From Streptomyces sp. CB02400 (GTDB lineage: Bacteria > Actinomycetota > Actinomycetes > Streptomycetales > Streptomycetaceae), in the NCBI RefSeq assembly GCF_001905725.1, contig NZ_LIWB01000001.1:62001-126000 (forward strand): DNA of 64,000 bases. Reading direction: 5' to 3'. The notes beneath the pieces are model-generated. The model ran no database searches. It was given only the letters and a program-made list of their open reading frames with translations, and was not told where the DNA came from. Below are positions 1 to 8,663 of this stretch, in pieces. Made by a program: the position numbers and the translations under genes. Numbering within the stretch: position 1 is the stretch's first letter; each line of letters starts with the position of its first letter.

Positions 1-2
1 AC

Positions 3-1001
3 GCCGTGCTGTGCGGAGGCGGCACGGTGGTGCTCCACGACGAGTTCGACGCCGACGCCACCCTGGCGGCCATCGCCGAACACCACGTCACCGACGCCTA
101 CCTGGCCGTACCGCACCTGTACCGGCTGCTCGACCACCCGCTGGTCACGTCGTACGACCTGTCCTCGCTGCGCCGCATCACCTACAGCGGCACACCGGCC
201 GCCCCCGAACGGGTCCGCGAAGCGGTACGGCTCTTCGGTGACGTACTGATCCAGGTGTACGGCACCACGGAGGCCGGCGGCATCAGCAGCCTCACCCCGC
301 TGGACCACCGGGAGCCCGAACTGCTCGGCTCGGTCGGCCGGCCCTTCCCCTGGGTACGGGTGGAGATCCGCGCACCCGGCACCGGCACCCCGCTGGGGCG
401 CGGGCAGAGTGGCGAGATCTGGATCGACTCGCCGACGGTGTCCGCCGGCTACCTGGACGACGCGGAGCTGACCGCCGGCACGTACCGCGACGGCTGGCTG
501 CGCACCGGCGACCTCGGGCACTGGGACCCGTACGGCTATCTGCGGCTGGACGGCCGGGTGGGCGACGTCATCAAGCACGGCGGCCTCAAGCTCGACCCGG
601 CCGCCATCGAGGCGGCGCTGCTCCGGCACCCCCAGGTGCGCCAGGCCGCGGTGTTCGGCGTCCGGGACGAGGACCTCGTGGAGCAGGTGCACGCCGCCGT
701 CGAACTGCACTCGGGCGCCGGGCACACCTCCTGCGACCTGCGGGGCTACGTCGCGGCGACGCTCACCCCGGAGCACGCCCCGGTCAGTGTCTCCGTCTGG
801 CCCGAACTGCCGCTCACCCCGTCCGGCAAACCCGACCGGACGCGGCTGCGCGGCGCGACCGCACCGGTGCGCGCGGCACCCCCGCCCGCCGCCGAGACGC
901 GCGGCACCGGCCCACCCGACACCGGCGCCGAGGTGGACGGCCCGCCCGGACACCACGCCCGCCGGCGCACCGATCCGCGCAACAGAAAGGGCACTCCATG
1001 A
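3..1001 (+). CDS. Acyl/aryl adenylating ligase, 5'-truncated by window edge
   Basis: This is the C-terminal part of an ANL-superfamily enzyme that activates a carboxylic acid with ATP for transfer to CoA or a carrier protein. The frame is open from the first complete codon at base 3, so the N-terminus and P-loop lie outside the window. Visible core motifs are YGTTEAGG, GWLRTGDLG, the hinge DGRVGDVIKHGG and the catalytic-lysine motif LTPSGKPDR near the C-terminus. A tail of about 50 Pro/Ala/Arg-rich residues follows. Its TGA overlaps the ATG of the aldolase gene by 4 bases (ATGA), so the two are probably translationally coupled. I infer that the substrate is the aromatic acid made by the next two gene products; the residues that set specificity cannot be judged here. 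Confidence 0.9.
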   Translation, partial: AVLCGGGTVVLHDEFDADATLAAIAEHHVTDAYLAVPHLYRLLDHPLVTSYDLSSLRRITYSGTPAAPERVREAVRLFGDVLIQVYGTTEAGGISSLTPLDHREPELLGSVGRPFPWVRVEIRAPGTGTPLGRGQSGEIWIDSPTVSAGYLDDAELTAGTYRDGWLRTGDLGHWDPYGYLRLDGRVGDVIKHGGLKLDPAAIEAALLRHPQVRQAAVFGVRDEDLVEQVHAAVELHSGAGHTSCDLRGYVAATLTPEHAPVSVSVWPELPLTPSGKPDRTRLRGATAPVRAAPPPAAETRGTGPPDTGAEVDGPPGHHARRRTDPRNRKGTP

Positions 1002-1972
1002 CCGGATTCGGCCACTTCGCCAGGTCACTGCGGCTGCGGCGGCTCTACCGCCACAGCACGGCCGGCCTGATGATCACCCCTCTCGACCACTCGATCAGCG
1101 ACGGGCCCGTGGTGCCCCGCGGCACGACCCTCGACCAGCTCGCCGGGCAGCTCGCCGCCGGCGGCGCGGACGCGGTCGTCGTGCACAAGGGCAGCGTCCG
1201 CCACATCAGCCCGGAGCGGTTCGCCGCGATGTCGCTGATCATCCATCTCAACGCGTCCACCAGCCAGGCGCACGACCCCGACGCCAAGTACGTGGTGACC
1301 GAGGTCGAGGAGGCGCTCCGGCTCGGCGCGGACGCGGTGAGCGTCCACGTCAACGTCGGTTCGGACGACGAGCGGCAGCAGATCGGCGACCTCGGACGGA
1401 TCGCCGACGCCTGCGACCGGTGGAACCTGCCGCTGCTCGCCATGGTGTACCCGCGCGGCCCGCGGGTCACCGACCCGCGCGACCCGCAACTGGTGGCGCA
1501 CGCCGTCACCGTCGCCTCCGACCTGGGCGCGGACCTGGTCAAGACCGTCTTCCTCGGCTCGACCGCGGAGATGCTCGACCTGACCGCGGCCTGTCCGGTG
1601 CCGGTGCTGGTCGCGGGCGGTCCCGCGATGCCCACCGAGGAGGACGTCCTCGCCTATGTCCGCGACGCCCTGGCCGGCGGCGCGGGCGGGGTGGCGATGG
1701 GCCGCAACATCTTCCAGGCCGCCGATCCCCGGCGGCTCGCCGCCAAGGTGGCCCGGCTGATCCACCACTTCCCGGAGCAGCACTTCGGCGCGGTCGCCTT
1801 CCCCGCCGGGGCCGGCGTCCACCGGGACGAACGGCTGACGCCCGACCACCTGGACGACCCGGCGCCGCTGACGGCGTCCGGTGCCTTCCCCGAGAACACC
1901 CACCACCTCTCCGACCTTTCGCATTCGACAGGAGGTCCGCACCATGACGGACGCAAAACTGTGCTGGCTTGA
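998..1972 (+). CDS. DhnA/class I aldolase, C7 aminosugar-acid precursor synthase (GriI/NspI type)
   Basis: A DhnA-family class I aldolase of 324 aa. Characterised relatives (GriI of grixazone, NspI of nitrosobenzamide, archaeal ADH synthase) join aspartate semialdehyde to a triose- or ketose-phosphate, giving the C7 precursor of an aminated ring. Visible motifs are MITPLDHS near the N-terminus, VHKGSVRH, the probable Schiff-base lysine in GADLVKTVF and the phosphate-binding MGRNIFQ. An extra C-terminal segment of about 45 residues follows the barrel. Starts at the ATG that overlaps the ligase stop, with AAAGG upstream. It runs 29 bases into the next gene. The family call is firm; the exact product (3,4-AHBA or a related acid) is inferred from the pairing with the dehydroquinate-synthase homologue. 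Confidence 0.88.
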   Translation: MTGFGHFARSLRLRRLYRHSTAGLMITPLDHSISDGPVVPRGTTLDQLAGQLAAGGADAVVVHKGSVRHISPERFAAMSLIIHLNASTSQAHDPDAKYVVTEVEEALRLGADAVSVHVNVGSDDERQQIGDLGRIADACDRWNLPLLAMVYPRGPRVTDPRDPQLVAHAVTVASDLGADLVKTVFLGSTAEMLDLTAACPVPVLVAGGPAMPTEEDVLAYVRDALAGGAGGVAMGRNIFQAADPRRLAAKVARLIHHFPEQHFGAVAFPAGAGVHRDERLTPDHLDDPAPLTASGAFPENTHHLSDLSHSTGGPHHDGRKTVLA

Positions 1973-3059
1973 CATCCGAGGCGCCGGCAACGCCACCGAA
2001 GCCGTCCTCGAAGAGGCCCTGCACCAGCGCATCGACGGCATCGTCGCCGCCGACCCGGCCGCCTTCGCCGGCCTGCCGCCCACCGTCCGCAAGGTCCTGC
2101 TCTTCGAGGACGGCACCGACGCCCTCCCCGCCGACCTCGGCGCCGCCGACCTGGTGGTCGTGCCGGGCCCCCGGGAGGAGCGCGCCGCGCTCCAGGAGGC
2201 CCACCCGGACGTCGAGTTCGGGCGGTACGTGGAGATCGTCGACGCCGACACGCTCGAGGACGCCTGCCTCGCGGCACGGCTGGAGCCGTGGAGCGTCCTC
2301 GACTTCCGCGACCCCACCAAGATCCCGCTCGAGATCGTGATCGCGGCGGCCACCGGCGCGCCCGGTTCGATCATCACCACCGCCTCCAACACCGAGGAGG
2401 CCGAGATCGTCTACGGCGTCCTCGAACTCGGCTCGGACGGCGTGCTGATGCGGGCCAACACGGTCGGTGACGCCACCGCGCTGCGCACCGCCGCGAGCGC
2501 CCGCGGGGGCGAGATCGACCTGGTGGAGCTGACCGTCACCCACACCACCCACATCGGCATGGGCGAGCGGGCCTGCGTCGACACCACGACCCACTTCCGC
2601 AAGGACGAGGGCATCCTGGTCGGTTCGCACTCCAAGGGCATGGTGCTGTGCGTCAGCGAGACCCACCCGCTGCCGTACATGCCGACCCGCCCGTTCCGGG
2701 TCAACGCCGGCGCCCTGCACTCGTACACCGTCTCGCAGGGCGGACGCACCCACTACCTGAGCGAACTCCACGCCGGCAGCAAGGTGCTGGCCGTCGACAC
2801 CAAGGGCCGCACCCGTCCGGTCAGCGTCGGCCGGGTCAAGATAGAGACCCGCCCGCTCATCTCCATCGACGCGGTGGCCCCGAGCGGACAGACCGTCAAC
2901 CTGATCCTTCAGGACGACTGGCACGTACGGGTCCTCGGCCCGGACGCCGCGGTCCTCAACTCCACCGAACTCAAGCCGGGCGACACGATCCTCGGACACC
3001 TGCCGACCGCCGACCGCCATGTCGGCTACCCGATCGACGAGTTCTGCCTGGAGAAGTGA
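1944..3059 (+). CDS. 3-dehydroquinate synthase II family cyclase (GriH/NspH type)
   Basis: 371 aa of the archaeal-type, NAD-dependent 3-dehydroquinate synthase II family. In archaea it makes dehydroquinate from the DhnA product; in Streptomyces the GriH/NspH branch cyclises the same type of C7 compound to 3-amino-4-hydroxybenzoate. Characteristic segments are CWLDIRG at the N-terminus, KIPLEIVIA, ELTVTHTTHIGMGERACVDT, GILVGSHSKGM, and FRVNAGALHSY. I chose the ATG at 1944 because GGAGG lies at 1931-1935 and WLDIRG follows closely, although the frame is open further upstream. It overlaps the aldolase gene. A perfect hairpin lies downstream, so the ligase-aldolase-cyclase operon probably ends here. 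Confidence 0.9.
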   Translation: MTDAKLCWLDIRGAGNATEAVLEEALHQRIDGIVAADPAAFAGLPPTVRKVLLFEDGTDALPADLGAADLVVVPGPREERAALQEAHPDVEFGRYVEIVDADTLEDACLAARLEPWSVLDFRDPTKIPLEIVIAAATGAPGSIITTASNTEEAEIVYGVLELGSDGVLMRANTVGDATALRTAASARGGEIDLVELTVTHTTHIGMGERACVDTTTHFRKDEGILVGSHSKGMVLCVSETHPLPYMPTRPFRVNAGALHSYTVSQGGRTHYLSELHAGSKVLAVDTKGRTRPVSVGRVKIETRPLISIDAVAPSGQTVNLILQDDWHVRVLGPDAAVLNSTELKPGDTILGHLPTADRHVGYPIDEFCLEK

Positions 3060-3145
3060 GTCCCCTACGAAGTCCCGTACGACCTCGCACACCCGTCGCG
3101 CCCGTGCCCGTACGAGCGTGACGAGCAGGCGCACCATCCCGCCCC

Positions 3146-3170
3146 GCCCCGGCACCCACCGTGCCGGGGC
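3146..3170. terminator. Hairpin between convergent genes
   Basis: A perfect 10-bp stem (GCCCCGGCAC / GTGCCGGGGC) with a 5-base loop lies between the cyclase stop and the 3' end of the minus-strand LuxR gene. There is no T tract, as is usual in Streptomyces. It could terminate transcription from both sides. Confidence 0.65.
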
Positions 3171-3184
3171 AGGCGCGCGTCCGC

Positions 3185-3790
3185 TCACAACAGCCCGTGT
3201 TCCCCGGCGATGCGCGCCGCGTCGAACCGGTTGCGTCCCCCGAGCTTCTTGATGGCCGCCGACGTCAGATTGCGTACGGTGCCCGCCGCCAGGTACAGCT
3301 CTCCCGCGATCTCCTTCACGGTCGCCCCGCCGGCCGTCAGCCGCAGCACGTCCACCTCCCGCACGCTCAGCGTCGTCTCCCCGACCGCCACCGGCCGCAG
3401 CAGCGACGGGTCGACGGTCAGACAGCCGCCCGCCACCCCCATCAGGGTCGTCACCAGCTGGGGCAGCCGGGCGTTCTTCGGTACGACACCGAGCGCGCCG
3501 GCCGCCACCGCCCGGTCCACCACCGACGGCGTGGCCGCCCCCACCATCAGCGCGACCCCGCACCTGGGATGGTGACTGCGCACCTCGGTGGCGATGCGCA
3601 GCGCCCGGCCGGCCATCGTGGACTCGCCGAGCAGCAGCACGGTGGGCCGGTGCCGTTCCACGGCCGGCAGCACGGCGTCGCACGACGTGGCCAGCCCGAC
3701 CACCTCCAGTCCGTCGACGCCGTTGAGCGTCTCGGCGAAGGCCTCCAGGACGAGTTGGTGATCACCTGCGACGACTATCCGTATCGACAT
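3185..3790 (-). CDS. LuxR/NarL-family regulator with a pseudo-receiver
   Basis: 201 aa with response-regulator architecture: an N-terminal receiver-like domain (about 1-125) and a C-terminal LuxR DNA-binding domain (about 138-200; LSVREVDVLRL, TVKEIAGELYLAAGTVRN). The receiver is atypical. The usual acidic pair reads AGDHQ, and the phosphoacceptor position, normally the Asp of LLDxxMPG, is Gly in LLLGESTMAG. The conserved Lys is kept (VVPKN). It therefore probably cannot be phosphorylated at the normal site and may sense a ligand, as some antibiotic-cluster atypical response regulators do. No histidine kinase lies next to it. Convergent with the cyclase gene, so it is a candidate local regulator of the biosynthetic unit. 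Confidence 0.85.
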   Translation of the reverse strand: MSIRIVVAGDHQLVLEAFAETLNGVDGLEVVGLATSCDAVLPAVERHRPTVLLLGESTMAGRALRIATEVRSHHPRCGVALMVGAATPSVVDRAVAAGALGVVPKNARLPQLVTTLMGVAGGCLTVDPSLLRPVAVGETTLSVREVDVLRLTAGGATVKEIAGELYLAAGTVRNLTSAAIKKLGGRNRFDAARIAGEHGLL

Positions 3791-3888
3791 GCTGAACCCC
3801 CGTGCGGACGAACGGTGAGAAGACTCGTGGAAACCAGGCCCCAGGGCCTGCGTGCCGTGTGCGGCGGACCGTCAACCACTGCGGACCG

Positions 3889-4404
3889 TCAATGACTCTC
3901 GTGCGAGCGGGTGAACCGTTCGATCAGCCGGTCCGCGACCGACTGCGCCGCCCGCTCGTGACCGGCGCCGTCGTGCTCCGGGTCGATCTCGATGTGCTCG
4001 GCCCCGGCCGGCAGGGCCGCCGCGACGACGGCCGAGACGGCGCGGAAGTCCCGGGCCAGGTCCCCGCTGCCGGGACCCGACGGGATCACCACGACGCACG
4101 CGGCCACCGGGCCGAGGTCGCCGGCGATCTGACCGGGCAGGGCACGCAGCGTCTCCGGCCGCGTGACATCCACCTGGTAGGGCAGCGCGACCAGTCCGAT
4201 ACCGGCCAGTTCCTTGCAGAGGAAGGCCGCGTTGGTGGCCGCGTCGTCGTCGCGCCCCGGGTGTCCCGCGCCGACCACCGCCACCGCCGCGCCCGCCGCG
4301 CTCAGCCGGGTGGCCACACTGCGGCCGGCCCCGGTGGTCGCGTCCATGACGAGCACGACACAGCCGTTCAACGGAGGGACGACAAACGCGACTGTGTGCG
4401 ACAC
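3889..4404 (-). CDS. Short Rossmann/SDR-like protein, probably not a full reductase
   Basis: 171 aa. The N-terminus resembles a short-chain dehydrogenase nucleotide-binding fold (VVLVMDATTGAGRSVATRL, then a second strand AAVAVVGAGHPG, then YQVDVTRPETLRALP). It ends well short of the usual 240-260 aa, and I see no YxxxK catalytic motif. It may bind a dinucleotide without reducing a substrate, or be a degraded reductase. The start is GTG at 4404 with AGGAG about 6 bases upstream. It lies between the two LuxR-type regulators, on the same strand as the pseudo-receiver gene and divergent from the TrmB/LuxR gene. Function unknown. Confidence 0.6.
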   Translation of the reverse strand: MSHTVAFVVPPLNGCVVLVMDATTGAGRSVATRLSAAGAAVAVVGAGHPGRDDDAATNAAFLCKELAGIGLVALPYQVDVTRPETLRALPGQIAGDLGPVAACVVVIPSGPGSGDLARDFRAVSAVVAAALPAGAEHIEIDPEHDGAGHERAAQSVADRLIERFTRSHESH

Positions 4405-4555
4405 CGGAACTCCTGAGCAGGTAGCGTGGCGAGAACGTGAAGGATCTACGGGGGATGCTTCGCCGGGCGTGCGGTGCCTCCCCCGTGCCGCGCCGCAGAC
4501 GTCCGACCCGGTGTGGTGCCCGGTCCGGACATGTGGTTCAAGGGGGAGACACCAC

Positions 4556-5542
4556 TTGGAAGACGCATCTCCACTCGACCAGCGAACGCTTGCCGTCTAC
4601 CGCGCGATCCTGTTCCACAAGGAACACGATCCGGCCAGACTCGCCGACCTCCTCGGCATCGCCGCCGACGAGGTGGAGGAGGCACTCGCCCAGTTGTCCG
4701 AGCTGTCCCTCCTCGCCCCGTCCCGGGACTCGCCCGGAGCGCTGCGCGCGGTGAACCCGTCGCTGGGCCTGAAGGTCCTGCTCCAGCGGGAACAGGACGA
4801 ACTGGCCTACCGGCAGCAGCGCATCGAGCAGAACCGGGCCGCGCTGGCCGCGCTCGCCGCCGAGTACACGGCGTCCAGCCGGTCCGGCCCCGACGGCACC
4901 GAGGAGCTCGACGACGTCGACGACATCCGCATCCGCCTGGAGGCCCTGGCCGAGGGGTGCCGGCACGAGGCCCTGGCGTTCCACCCCGTGGGCGGACTCA
5001 CCGAGGAGTCGATCGAGGCGGCCCGCCCGCTGAACGAACGGGCGCTCGCCCGCGGGGTCCGGTTCCGTTCGATCTACCTCGACAGCATCACCAACGACCG
5101 GGTGACCAGGGAACACGCCCAGTGGATGGCCGACCACGACAGCGAGATCCGTACGTCCCCGACCCTGCCGATGCGCCTGCTGATCGTCGACACCACCACC
5201 GCAGTGGTGGCGGGCCTTCCCGGTCAGACGGGCCCCTCGGCGCTGCTGTTCAGCAGCCCGCCCGTGGTGCTCGCCATGCGGGCGCTGTTCGAGGCGTACT
5301 GGGAGCACGCGACCCCGTTCCATCAGGAGTCCTCCGTCAAGGACGACGCCCACGGGCTCACCCCGCAGGAGCGCAAACTGCTCCAGCTCCTGGCCACCGG
5401 CCTCACCGACGAGGCGGTGGCGCGGACGCTCGGGATCGGAGTGCGCACGGAGCGGCGGATCATGGCCGAGCTGATGGACCGGCTCGGCGCCTCCAGCAGG
5501 TTCGAGGCGGGCGTGCAGGCGGCTCGCCGGCAGTGGGTCTGA
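4556..5542 (+). CDS. TrmB-like wHTH plus LuxR HTH transcriptional regulator
   Basis: About 328 aa. The N-terminus (about 8-70) looks like a TrmB-type winged helix (LAVYRAILFHKEHDPARLADLL). A coiled segment follows (about 75-105), then a middle domain resembling the PLD-like effector region of these regulators, and a C-terminal LuxR helix-turn-helix (LTPQERKLLQLLATGLTDEA). This arrangement is common in Streptomyces. The start is uncertain: I prefer TTG at 4556 because GGGGGAG sits 7 bases upstream and the fold begins directly after; the longer upstream frame looks non-coding. Divergent from the Rossmann gene. Probably regulates this accessory region; the ligand is unknown. Confidence 0.75.
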   Translation: MEDASPLDQRTLAVYRAILFHKEHDPARLADLLGIAADEVEEALAQLSELSLLAPSRDSPGALRAVNPSLGLKVLLQREQDELAYRQQRIEQNRAALAALAAEYTASSRSGPDGTEELDDVDDIRIRLEALAEGCRHEALAFHPVGGLTEESIEAARPLNERALARGVRFRSIYLDSITNDRVTREHAQWMADHDSEIRTSPTLPMRLLIVDTTTAVVAGLPGQTGPSALLFSSPPVVLAMRALFEAYWEHATPFHQESSVKDDAHGLTPQERKLLQLLATGLTDEAVARTLGIGVRTERRIMAELMDRLGASSRFEAGVQAARRQWV

Positions 5543-5576
5543 GGCGCGGCGTCCGGCGCCCCGCCCGGCAGGGCGG

Positions 5577-5855
5577 TCACGGCCGGACCGGCGGCGCGGG
5601 CCAGACGAAGTCGTCCGGGCGGGGCGCGGGCGGGGCGGGCCACGTGAAGTCGTCCGGGAGGGACGCGGGCGGCGCGGGCCACGTGAAGTCGTCGGGCTGG
5701 TGGGCCGGCGGGGCGGGCCACACGAAGTCCTGAGTGGTGGCCACCGACTCCCGCCCGGCCGCGTCGGCGGCCTGGGCGGGCACCGCCCAGGCGACGGTCG
5801 CCAGGACGGCGGTGGCGAGGACGGTGGCCGCGGTACAACGGTCGGTACGGATCAT
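5577..5855 (-). CDS. Small secreted protein with four WPAPP repeats
   Basis: About 92 aa, no family recognised. The N-terminus is a clear Sec signal peptide: basic start, hydrophobic core ATVLATAVLATVAWA, likely cleavage after VPAQA. The mature part is almost entirely four tandem copies of a 12-14 residue unit: TQDFVWPAPPAHQP, DDFTWPAPPASLP, DDFTWPAPPAPRP and DDFVWPAPPVRP. There is no Cys, so the chains are likely extended and secreted. I chose the ATG at 5855 because GGAG precedes it; an ATG at 5867 is the alternative. Convergent with the TrmB/LuxR gene. It could be a wall-associated or exported repeat peptide, or a multicore precursor, but no modification enzyme lies nearby. Confidence 0.7.
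   Translation of the reverse strand: MIRTDRCTAATVLATAVLATVAWAVPAQAADAAGRESVATTQDFVWPAPPAHQPDDFTWPAPPASLPDDFTWPAPPAPRPDDFVWPAPPVRP
5601..5732. repeat. 39-bp tandem repeat inside the WPAPP gene
   Basis: Three full 39-bp units begin at 5601, 5640 and 5679, with a partial fourth at 5718. Each opens with a CCACGTGAAGTCGTCCGGG-like segment on the plus strand. The period is 13 codons, so the copy number can change without shifting the reading frame. Substitutions between units keep Phe-x-Trp-Pro-Ala-Pro-Pro. Confidence 0.85.
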
Positions 5856-6085
5856 GCTGGTCTCCATTCCATGCGTAAGTCAGTGCCATTGCGACGATGC
5901 GCATGGAGCCAGTGGTGCCTTCAGCTCCCCCGGGCCGGTCCGCGTTCCCCGCGCTTTCCGGCCGCTGCTAAGAGAGAACCATCACGCCACCCCCGTTGTC
6001 CGCATCCGGCCAGGCCAGGAAGCTGCCTGGCAGGGAGTTGCCCACGCGGCCGAGGCGGTCCGCGGCACCGCCTACCCTTAGGGGC

Positions 6086-7603
6086 ATGAGCAGCATCGAC
6101 CGGAGCCAGTCAGTGGGCGGCACGCGCACCTATGAAGTACGCACCTACGGGTGCCAGATGAACGTCCACGACTCCGAGCGGTTGTCCGGGCTGCTGGAGG
6201 ACGCGGGCTACGTCCGCGCCCCCGAGGGTGCCGACGGCGACGCGGACGTCGTCGTCTTCAACACCTGCGCCGTGCGGGAGAACGCCGACAACAAGCTGTA
6301 CGGCAACCTCGGCCACCTCGCCCCGAAGAAGGCGAGCCGCCCCGGCATGCAGATCGCGGTCGGCGGCTGCCTCGCGCAGAAGGACCGCGACACCATCGTG
6401 AAGCGGGCGCCCTGGGTCGACGTCGTCTTCGGCACGCACAACATCGGCAAGCTGCCCGTCCTCCTGGAGCGCGCCCGCGTGCAGGAGGAGGCGCAGGTCG
6501 AGATCGCCGAGTCGCTGGAGGCGTTCCCCTCCACGCTGCCCACCCGGCGCGAGAGCGCCTACGCGGCCTGGGTGTCCATCTCCGTCGGCTGCAACAACAC
6601 CTGCACCTTCTGCATCGTCCCGGCGCTGCGCGGCAAGGAGAAGGACCGCCGCCCCGGCGACATCCTCGCCGAGATCGAGGCCCTGGTCGCCGAGGGTGTC
6701 TCCGAGATCACCCTGCTCGGCCAGAACGTCAACGCGTACGGCTCCGACATCGGCGACCGCGAGGCGTTCAGCAAGCTGCTGCGGGCCTGCGGGAAGATCG
6801 ACGGCCTGGAGCGCGTCCGCTTCACCTCGCCGCACCCGCGCGACTTCACCGACGACGTCATCGCCGCCATGGCCGAGACGCCGAACGTCATGCCGCAGCT
6901 CCACATGCCCCTGCAGTCCGGCTCCGACCCGGTGCTGAAGGCGATGCGCCGCTCCTACCGGCAGGAGCGCTACCTCGGGATCATCGAGAAGGTCCGCGCC
7001 GCCATCCCGCACGCGGCGATCAGCACCGACATCATCGTGGGCTTCCCCGGCGAGACCGAGGAGGACTTCGAGCAGACCCTCCACGTGGTGCGCGAGGCCC
7101 GCTTCGCGCAGGCGTTCACCTTCCAGTACTCCAAGCGTCCCGGCACCCCGGCCGCCGAGATGGACGGCCAGATCCCCAAGAAGGTCGTCCAGGAGCGCTA
7201 CGAGCGTCTCGTCGCCCTCCAGGAGGAGATCTCCTGGGAGGAGAACAAGAAGCAGGTCGGCCGCACCCTGGAGCTGATGGTCGCCGAGGGCGAGGGCCGC
7301 AAGGACGGCACCACCCACCGCCTCTCCGGCCGCGCCCCCGACAGCCGCCTGGTGCACTTCACCAAGCCGGAGCAGGAGGTGCGCCCCGGCGACGTGGTCA
7401 CCGTCGAGATCACCTACGCCGCCCCGCACCACCTCCTCGCCGAGGGCGCGGTGCTCGATGTGCGCCGCACCCGCGCGGGGGACGCCTGGGAGAAGCGGAA
7501 CACCGAGAAGGCGGCACGGCCCGCGGGCGTACTGCTCGGCCTGCCCAAGGTGGGCGTCCCCGAGCCGCTGCCGGCGGTCACCGGGGGCTGCGCCGTCGAC
7601 TGA
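6086..7603 (+). CDS. miaB: tRNA-2-methylthio-N6-dimethylallyladenosine synthase
   Basis: 505 aa, normal length for MiaB. This radical-SAM methylthiotransferase adds the 2-methylthio group to i6A37 of tRNAs reading UNN codons. The N-terminal UPF0004 domain has its three cluster cysteines in [25 protein letters not shown] and GGCLAQK. The radical-SAM core has the CxxxCxxC motif in [17 protein letters not shown]-like RNA-binding region lies near the C-terminus (about 390-460). I start at the ATG at 6086, directly before the conserved [12 protein letters not shown]; the open frame upstream is an extension. MiaA, which makes its substrate, is encoded 1.9 kb downstream on the same strand. Confidence 0.97.
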   Translation: MSSIDRSQSVGGTRTYEVRTYGCQMNVHDSERLSGLLEDAGYVRAPEGADGDADVVVFNTCAVRENADNKLYGNLGHLAPKKASRPGMQIAVGGCLAQKDRDTIVKRAPWVDVVFGTHNIGKLPVLLERARVQEEAQVEIAESLEAFPSTLPTRRESAYAAWVSISVGCNNTCTFCIVPALRGKEKDRRPGDILAEIEALVAEGVSEITLLGQNVNAYGSDIGDREAFSKLLRACGKIDGLERVRFTSPHPRDFTDDVIAAMAETPNVMPQLHMPLQSGSDPVLKAMRRSYRQERYLGIIEKVRAAIPHAAISTDIIVGFPGETEEDFEQTLHVVREARFAQAFTFQYSKRPGTPAAEMDGQIPKKVVQERYERLVALQEEISWEENKKQVGRTLELMVAEGEGRKDGTTHRLSGRAPDSRLVHFTKPEQEVRPGDVVTVEITYAAPHHLLAEGAVLDVRRTRAGDAWEKRNTEKAARPAGVLLGLPKVGVPEPLPAVTGGCAVD

Positions 7604-7756
7604 CCGGGCCGTGACGGGGGACGCACGGCTCATCGGGTCGTCGTGGAGGAGCCGCACGGCACACTCCGGCCGATCGCGCGTTGCGAAGGCACGCGCGAGG
7701 AGGCACGCCGCAGGCCGTACGGGACGGTGTGCGCGCACCGGTTCTCCGGAGGGCCG

Positions 7757-7885
7757 ATGCGACGGCGTCGCGAGGCGTACCGCGTGGACGACGACACGTA
7801 CCACGTGGAGACCGAGGGCGGGCCGGGCACCTGCCGCCCGCGGTACGGCCTCGCGGAGCGCGTCCGGAGCACGGACGGCCCGTGA
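7757..7885 (+). CDS. Possible small basic protein
   Basis: A 42-residue frame starting MRRRREAYRVDDDTYHVE, with GGAGGG just upstream (spacing is short, 3 bases from the end of the match). The frame is open further upstream to 7643. The product is charged, soluble and not recognised. It fills the gap between miaB and the dioxygenase-like gene. It could be real or chance, and I would want conservation before trusting it. Confidence 0.35.
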   Translation: MRRRREAYRVDDDTYHVETEGGPGTCRPRYGLAERVRSTDGP

Positions 7886-7927
7886 GGCGGGGGTGCCGTT
7901 CCGGGCCGCCGCAGTAGGCTGCTGATC

Positions 7928-8641
7928 ATGCTTGTCGCCGCCGCAGTCTGCCCGTGCCCGCCGCTGCTCGTGCCGGAGGTCGCCACAGGGGCCACCCCCG
8001 AGCTGGACACCGCACGGGCCGCGTGCACGGACGCGCTGGGCGTGCTCGCCGCCGCCCGGCCCGATCTGCTCGTGGTCGTCGGACCGGGAGACGGTGCCGG
8101 ACCCGAGACCTACCCGGAGGGCACCCCCGGATCCTTCCGGGGCTTCGGCGTCGGCCTGGACGTACGGCTGGGACAGGGCGAGGGCACACCCGGGCGGGAA
8201 CTCCCGTACGGGCTGGCCGTGGGCGCCTGGCTGCTGGACCGCACCGGATGGGCGGACGCCCCCGTGGAGGGGCTGGCCGTGGGGGAGTCCCTCACGGCCG
8301 AGCGGTGCGCCGAGGCGGGGGAGGCCCTCGCCGGCCGGGCGGAGCGGGTCGCGCTGCTGGTGATGGGCGACGCCAGCGCCTGCCGCACACTCAAGGCACC
8401 CGGCTACCTCGACGAACGCGCGGCCCCCTTCGACACGGAACTCGCACGCGCACTGGGCACGGCCAACACCGCGGCCCTGCGAGCGCTGGACACCAAGCTG
8501 GCCCACGAACTGAAGGTGTCCGGCCGGGCCCCCTGGCAGGTACTCGCCGGCGCGGCAACCGGAAACCCGACCCTGAAGGGCACGCTGCTCCACGAGGACG
8601 CTCCCTACGGGGTCGGCTACCTCGTGATCACCTGGGCATAG
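7928..8641 (+). CDS. Class III extradiol dioxygenase-like (LigB-fold) protein
   Basis: 237 aa of the LigB/class III extradiol ring-cleavage dioxygenase-like family that Streptomyces carries between miaB and miaA. It opens with AAAVCPCPPLLVPEV, has the strand LLVVVGPG, and ends with APWQVLAGAA and GVGYLVITW. The histidine pair expected of a true LigB metal site near the N-terminus is not evident (CPCPPLL), so ring-cleavage activity is doubtful. The start is ATG at 7928. Its cellular role is unknown. A strong hairpin follows between this gene and the convergent antitoxin-like gene. Confidence 0.8.
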   Translation: MLVAAAVCPCPPLLVPEVATGATPELDTARAACTDALGVLAAARPDLLVVVGPGDGAGPETYPEGTPGSFRGFGVGLDVRLGQGEGTPGRELPYGLAVGAWLLDRTGWADAPVEGLAVGESLTAERCAEAGEALAGRAERVALLVMGDASACRTLKAPGYLDERAAPFDTELARALGTANTAALRALDTKLAHELKVSGRAPWQVLAGAATGNPTLKGTLLHEDAPYGVGYLVITWA

Positions 8642-8663
8642 GCGGGCTGTCGCCGGGAGAACG

